Notes under the pieces: model-generated
Told to the model about the DNA's origin: nothing
What the model saw: only the letters and a program-made list of their open reading frames with translations
The model's database searches: none
Made by a program: the position numbers and the translations under genes
Part shown: positions 58,501 through 60,000 of the stretch, piece after piece
Position numbering within the stretch: position 1 is the stretch's first letter
How the letters are laid out: every line of letters begins with the position of its first letter
From: Nematostella vectensis
Taxonomy: Eukaryota > Cnidaria > Anthozoa > Actiniaria > Edwardsiidae
Direction of reading: 5' to 3'
Assembly: GCF_932526225.1 (NCBI RefSeq)
Contig: NC_064040.1
Span: 11,324,856-11,384,855, forward strand
Length of the DNA stretch: 60,000 nt

Positions 58501-59749
58501 CATAAAATCATGTTCCGCTGTCTGAATCCTGGCGTTGGTATTTTGTCCAGATCCGTTTCCAGTACGAAGACTACCCGGATGACACGGAGCAGGCGTCGCG
58601 TCTGGTGTTCCTGGCCCAGGAGGTGGAGATGAGAGACAGGCTGGCAAACTCACAGATCAACAAGTTTCTCTACCAACACACTAGCGAGTCGCGCCCGAAA
58701 CAGACGCACGCTAATATGGTAAGGCAAACGACCCACGCGAAAATTGTAATGCAAACAGGTTGGGCGTACAACTTTAAGAAAATCACCTGCTGGGTAAAAC
58801 CTTTTGGGTTATTGATTTTGCTTCCTTATTCCTGAAGGTCGTCGTGAAGATGCTGTACATCAGGCCGGACCCGCAGCTCAAGGCCCAAGAATGCTGTATG
58901 CGTGTGTCACTACAACCACTAAGACTTAACGTGGACCAGGTAAGTCACGCAATAGATGTCACACATTTCACTACTTGTCACGTTACTATGCTGTATGCGC
59001 GTCTCACTACAACCAATAAGACTCAACGTGGATCAGGTAAGTCACGTCATAGATGTCACACAATGTCCAAACTTTCACGTCATTCTACAGATTGGAGTTT
59101 GACAGTTATCTTTTGAATGCACGAAGGTAAGTATAGTTTCTACATCCTAATGATTTGCTTCTCGTTTTTAGGACTCTCTGTTCTTCTTGAGAGATTTTTT
59201 TACAGACATCGCGGGTGAGGCTTCAAAGACTTCAAAAGGTAACCAGACAATCTGCTCATCCTCGGGAACCCAGGGCGTCGTGGTCAGCATAACGATGCGG
59301 CAGAAGGGGCAGTTACTTCTCTCCCTCCCCCTAGCCTCTCTCTCTCTGCCGGCCGTGTTCCGCCTCGTTACGCCGACCTCCACGGCCTTGTTTCCAAGGG
59401 ATGCATTCTACTCAATTGTAAAGCCTTTTCCCAAGATTTTCACGTACTTTCCTTGAATAATCGACCGCCGAGGTGGCTATGTGTGTAATTTATGGCTTGT
59501 ACTAATCTTCTAGGCACCAATAGCGTGGAGTCGAGCCCTATCAAGACGCCCACCCCTCCTAGCACCCTTTCACCCGACTTGTATTCAGAACTCCTCGCCC
59601 CGGACCATGAGGAGCTTCCTCTCATCAGATCCACAGAAGAGCTTGAGGATGAATCGGCCCAGGCTCCCACATTCTTTAGATCTTTCATCTTCTCACCGGA
59701 AGTGCCAATCAGGCTGGATTATCAGGGCAAGCACGTGGACATGGATCAG
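37030..59749 (+). CDS. ATG2: ATG2, autophagy bridge-like lipid-transfer protein (C-terminus beyond window)
   Basis: ATG2 moves phospholipids from the ER to the growing autophagosome membrane, working with ATG9 and WIPI proteins (established). Thirty-six exons join in continuous phase to 5574 bp, exactly 1858 codons, colinear with animal ATG2A/B from the first residue (MPWYFPWSDFIKKRACRYLL) to VPIRLDYQGKHVDMDQ near the C-terminal domain. Animal ATG2 is about 1940-2080 residues, so roughly 200 residues remain past 60000. Junctions are GT-AG except one GC-AG (52400). A LIR motif FCIL falls at residues 1533-1536. Several introns hold minisatellites built from copies of exon edges. Exon coordinates are in the six entries that follow. 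Confidence 0.95.
38454..38628. mobile_element. 175-bp MITE with AGGCC(T/A)GTAGCCAGG ends
   Basis: Inverted ends at 38455-38469 and 38614-38628 differ by one base; ACATGA flanks both sides (38448-38453 and 38629-38634), a likely target duplication. The middle contains a perfect hairpin, CAAGCTAGGGAGA and its complement around GCTA, at 38548-38577. Confidence 0.85.
39330..39426. mobile_element. 95-bp MITE with GGGGCGGATC ends
   Basis: CAAGGGGCGGATCCTGG on the left faces CCTAGATCCGCCCCTGCG on the right. The core is G-rich (GGGGGGGAGGGG). It lies in ATG2 intron 3. The end sequence is of a type common among animal short DNA elements. Confidence 0.75.
41463..46265 (+). CDS. ATG2: ATG2 exons 6-13
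   Basis: Exons 41463-41559, 41914-42139, 42831-43012, 43277-43348, 43473-43797, 44364-44526, 45318-45428 and 46074-46265. Landmarks matching the family: IDVECFLGTLNLFLAPRQVH, GPDDFKRIEEDLQNQL (human LxAEDLWLIEQDLNQQL), MRLKLKLSSAAITVLHVDP, CPNDHLRCIVAPFSLELERS and SLELGKLCSEVDITIIDRLA. Exons 8-9 encode a Ser/Gly/Gln-rich, probably disordered linker. The exon 8 donor runs directly into a (GGGTA)n microsatellite (43013-43060), and both edges of exon 8 have copies in the flanking introns. Confidence 0.93.
42691..42735 (+). repeat. Upstream copy of the ATG2 exon 8 acceptor edge
   Basis: TGGGCTCTCTGTTTAG followed by TGTACTTAATGATGAAGAAA parallels the real junction at 42816-42850 (TGGGCTTTTTTAAG then TGTCCTGGATGATGAAGAGG). 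The copy has the better polypyrimidine tract, is in the same phase and is open through to the real exon, so it is a credible alternative acceptor adding 41-42 residues. Confidence 0.75.
45600..46000. repeat. 55-bp tandem repeat with an inverted copy at its left end
   Basis: Five copies of a 55-bp unit (TGTTTTTGGTGGTGGCTAAA at 45721, 45776, 45831 and on). At 45610-45650 the same unit occurs inverted (TTTAGCCACCTCCAAAATCA), followed by a GCGCGCGC run. The structure looks like an inverted-repeat element whose right arm was tandemly amplified. ATG2 intron 12. Confidence 0.85.
46500..47260. repeat. 92-bp higher-order repeat of about 31-bp subunits
   Basis: CATGTCGGTAAAGTCGTCAT recurs at 46731, 46823 and 46915, exactly 92 bp apart. 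Each 92-bp unit is three diverged GTCGTCAT...TGTCGGTAAA subunits. It fills most of ATG2 intron 13 up to 40 bp before the exon 14 acceptor. Confidence 0.9.
47302..50707 (+). CDS. ATG2: ATG2 exons 14-19
   Basis: Exons 47302-47402, 47875-48041, 48518-48620, 49570-49726, 49954-50096 and 50535-50707. Family landmarks: RLNVSLSCPELSVMLRFPIP then DLRPVVERRPWWKQAVRDES, SPFSSKPVMFEAEE (human EPSPFSSKRTMYETEE), CRIEFTLPRLDINLHTKDLF and EKIYNRIASDLLLWEPAAP. These are repeating beta-groove units lining the lipid channel (structure known for the family). Exon 17 is preceded by up to four decayed copies of its own 5' part, and the 3' part of exon 19 is copied twice downstream. Confidence 0.94.
48338..48440 (+). 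mobile_element. Poly-G MITE family copy in ATG2 intron 15
   Basis: Begins GCCAGGCGCGCACCCAGG, then GGGTGCGCCGTCACAGGTAT and CACAGTATTTAAA, the same order as 7976-8112 and 35028-35150. Confidence 0.65.
48780..48890 (+). mobile_element. Second copy of the 28501-28620 dispersed repeat
   Basis: ATTGGGGGGCACAGCCATGC, the TTATAAAAATAATAATGG palindromic block, ACACGTGCCCCCAGTGCCCC and CCCCCTGCTACGG match the copy at 28501-28620. In the ATG2 intron between exons 16 and 17. Confidence 0.7.
49060..49569 (+). repeat. Serial decayed copies of the ATG2 exon 17 5' region
   Basis: Copies start near 49062 (partial), 49155, 49315 and 49438, upstream of the functional exon at 49570. The one at 49438 is best kept: acceptor GTTACCGCCAG, then VSITTHPVVTLSVLEEVHSE and open to 49526, nearly the real exon (VVITTQPLVPLSVLEEVHSG). 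Those at 49155 and 49315 keep a (T/G)TAG acceptor and F-V-(I/V)-T-S-(D/N)-P-V-V but diverge later. None has the exon's 3' end or donor, so none is a complete alternative exon. Confidence 0.88.
50708..50985 (+). repeat. Two downstream copies of the ATG2 exon 19 3' edge with donor
   Basis: The real exon end GGCTGCGTAGCTATGATG|GTAGG at about 50707 recurs at about 50840 (identical through the donor and the following 30 bases) and, more diverged, at about 50962. Period about 130 bp. Each copy includes roughly 90 bp of exon-derived and 35 bp of intron-derived sequence. Confidence 0.92.
51337..54121 (+). CDS. ATG2: ATG2 exons 20-26
   Basis: Exons 51337-51485, 52049-52399, 52707-52787, 52864-52970, 53191-53283, 53780-53844 and 54054-54121. 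Landmarks: an acidic DSSSDDEDSSSLTSPEHR loop, LGEIMVELDDLSFFAAACY, LLDPSKNVK|EILFTLGLRDATIRH, VSDYMDVVDEPVLGFVPPAV, LTVLHTHVWSGAIDYR and FIIDDAALHLSDKC, closely matching human ATG2 in order. The exon 21 donor is AAG|GCAAGT (GC-AG intron). A longer open frame at 52628-52858 is in the wrong phase; the correct exon 22 is only 81 bp. Exon 24 is followed by the donor minisatellite. Confidence 0.94.
53284..53670 (+). repeat. Minisatellite of nine copies of the ATG2 exon 24 end and donor
   Basis: AG-GT junction positions fall at 53282, 53323, 53363, 53406, 53449, 53492, 53535, 53578, 53621 and 53664, a 40-43 bp period. Each unit repeats ACGATCGAGTCTTCCAT..., then CTGCTCAG or CTGCTGAG and GTGAGAA. 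The first six copies keep GTGAG; later ones lose it. Any use of a downstream donor reads AGG TGA, an immediate stop. Confidence 0.95.
54540..56529 (+). CDS. ATG2: ATG2 exons 27-31 (LIR and WIPI-binding region)
   Basis: Exons 54540-54701, 54791-54919, 55250-55477, 56137-56214 and 56381-56529. Exon 29 ends in a long acidic stretch and DEFCILD. FCIL (residues 1533-1536) aligns with the GABARAP/LC3-interacting motif of human ATG2A/B (established). Exons 30-31 read KIEIRENHFSLTIGRSDQLR and MSVIWHMYGGRDLG, aligning with the human DGYFSRPIGSTDLLRAP segment to which WIPI4 binding has been mapped; the human Tyr is His here. Exon 31 ends in a basic, Lys-rich tail. Confidence 0.94.
55665..55930 (-). mobile_element. 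Dispersed repeat, copy 3 of the family at 3810-4040
   Basis: On the minus strand it matches copies 1 and 2 throughout: GAAGTCGACTCCGGCTGACC, GTAGTTAAGAAGACGG, TGTGTGTATTTGGATA, GTGGTCAGTGAATAACTACT and AAAGACACACCCCTG. The best-preserved ends, TGTCCAGAAAGGGGGGTCC and TGTCTTTAGAAAACGC..GGGG, look like terminal inverted repeats. A run of about 20 G lies about 60 bp away (from about 55990). ATG2 intron 29. Confidence 0.75.
56833..56940. repeat. 108-bp near-perfect hairpin
   Basis: The left arm 56833-56882 (TTGCTCATTACAAATGCAAG core) and right arm 56892-56940 (CTTGCATTTATAATGAGCAA) are inverted copies with few mismatches and a loop of about ten bases. Stem about 48 bp. Lies in the 1.2-kb ATG2 intron 31. 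Probably a small foldback MITE; transcribed, it would form a strong hairpin. Confidence 0.85.
57611..57634. repeat. Perfect 24-bp palindrome
   Basis: ATTCGTTGTTGC followed directly by its exact reverse complement, about 65 bp upstream of the ATG2 exon 32 acceptor. Confidence 0.95.
57699..59749 (+). CDS. ATG2: ATG2 exons 32-36 (toward the C-terminal domain)
   Basis: Exons 57699-57840, 58551-58718, 58838-58939, 59172-59238 and 59514-59749. Landmarks: GLGRQMNVLMELHLNKIRFQ then YEDYP, LAQEVEMRDRLANSQINKFL, KAQECCMRVSLQPLRLNVDQ, DSLFFLRDFFTDIAG, and the last exon in view, a Ser/Thr/Pro-rich linker followed by FIFSPEVPIRLDYQGKHVDM (human FRFTSEVPIWLDYHGKHVTM). The exon 36 donor is GTGGGT at 59750. 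The ends of exons 34 and 36 are each copied once downstream. An inverted-repeat element related to 26770-26935 lies in intron 35 (about 59255-59380). Confidence 0.94.
58989..59065 (+). repeat. Downstream copy of the ATG2 exon 34 end and donor
   Basis: GCTGTATGCG(C/T)GT.TCACTAC, then AACGTGGA(C/T)CAG|GTAAGTCACG and ATAGATGTCACAC, repeats 58893-58968 about 98 bp downstream with a few mismatches and an intact GTAAGT. Confidence 0.93.
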
Positions 59750-59800
59750 GTGGGTGGGCTATACACGTGGACATGGATCAGGTGGGTGGGGCTATACACG
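59750..59800 (+). repeat. 33-bp duplication of the ATG2 exon 36 end and donor
   Basis: CACGTGGACATGGATCAG|GT followed by GGGTGGGCTATA is repeated directly, giving a second identical donor about 33 bp downstream (about 59782). Using it would add eleven codons without a frameshift (GTGGGTGGGCTATACACG... is open). Confidence 0.93.
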
Positions 59801-60000
59801 AGGGCATTATTTTCCCTTGGTATCCTTTAGTGTTTGATTCTTTTGAAGCTGAGGTTGTTTATCATTTCTCTTGGCCACCAAGCCAAAGGTTTAAGACATT
59901 TATCCAACTAGCACGCGAGAATCACATTTTTTTATATTGACACTGACGTCATATTTTGGATAATATTGTCAATTTGGTAGTCAGTCTGTCACGTCCTCAT

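Noticed and set aside
59187-59456. Extended ATG2 exon 35 through 59456
   Set aside because: The exon ends at GTAACC (59239); the rest is an inverted-repeat element also found at 26770-26935.

Overview
This is eukaryotic nuclear DNA, most likely from a cnidarian. A sea anemone of the Nematostella type fits best; this is inferred from gene content and gene architecture, not from a search. The DNA is AT-leaning and rich in short introns, and it is littered with MITEs, minisatellites and poly-G runs. It has no bacterial-style operons. Most long open frames are repeat artefacts, so coding sequence was traced exon by exon through splice sites and reading phase.

Three protein-coding genes are supported. 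(1) 692-13247, minus strand: the 5' half of a voltage-gated sodium channel alpha subunit. Eleven coding exons in continuous phase give 778 codons: N-terminus, domain I, I-II linker and domain II up to S6. Domains III and IV lie beyond the left edge. Its second intron looks like a U12-type AT-AC intron at the position where vertebrate SCN genes carry one. (2) about 27200-33362, minus strand: an unrecognised secreted cysteine-rich protein of about 336 residues. It has a signal peptide and two tandem copies of a cysteine domain. Its signal-peptide exon and upstream DNA are duplicated (second copy at 35476-35524). (3) 37030-59749, plus strand: ATG2, the autophagy lipid-transfer protein. Thirty-six exons in continuous phase give 1858 codons, including a recognisable GABARAP/LC3-binding LIR. 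Only the C-terminal exons are missing, beyond the right edge.

Layout: 0-13 kb sodium channel; 13.3-15.9 kb a 38-bp satellite just upstream of its first coding exon, split by a truncated LINE; 16-21 kb unannotatable AT-rich DNA with one MITE; 21.1-23.7 kb a LINE fragment and a 9-bp minisatellite nested in a 32-bp array; 23.9-26.6 kb a very large degenerate foldback element; 27-36.5 kb the cysteine-rich gene and the tandem duplication of its 5' end; 36.6-60 kb ATG2.

The most unusual pattern is that at least nine exons of the two big genes have an exon edge, together with its splice site, tandemly copied into the adjacent intron. Copies range from one to about nine. Intact-looking decoy donors or acceptors therefore sit beside real ones. 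The effect recurs in both genes and on both strands, with different sequences each time.
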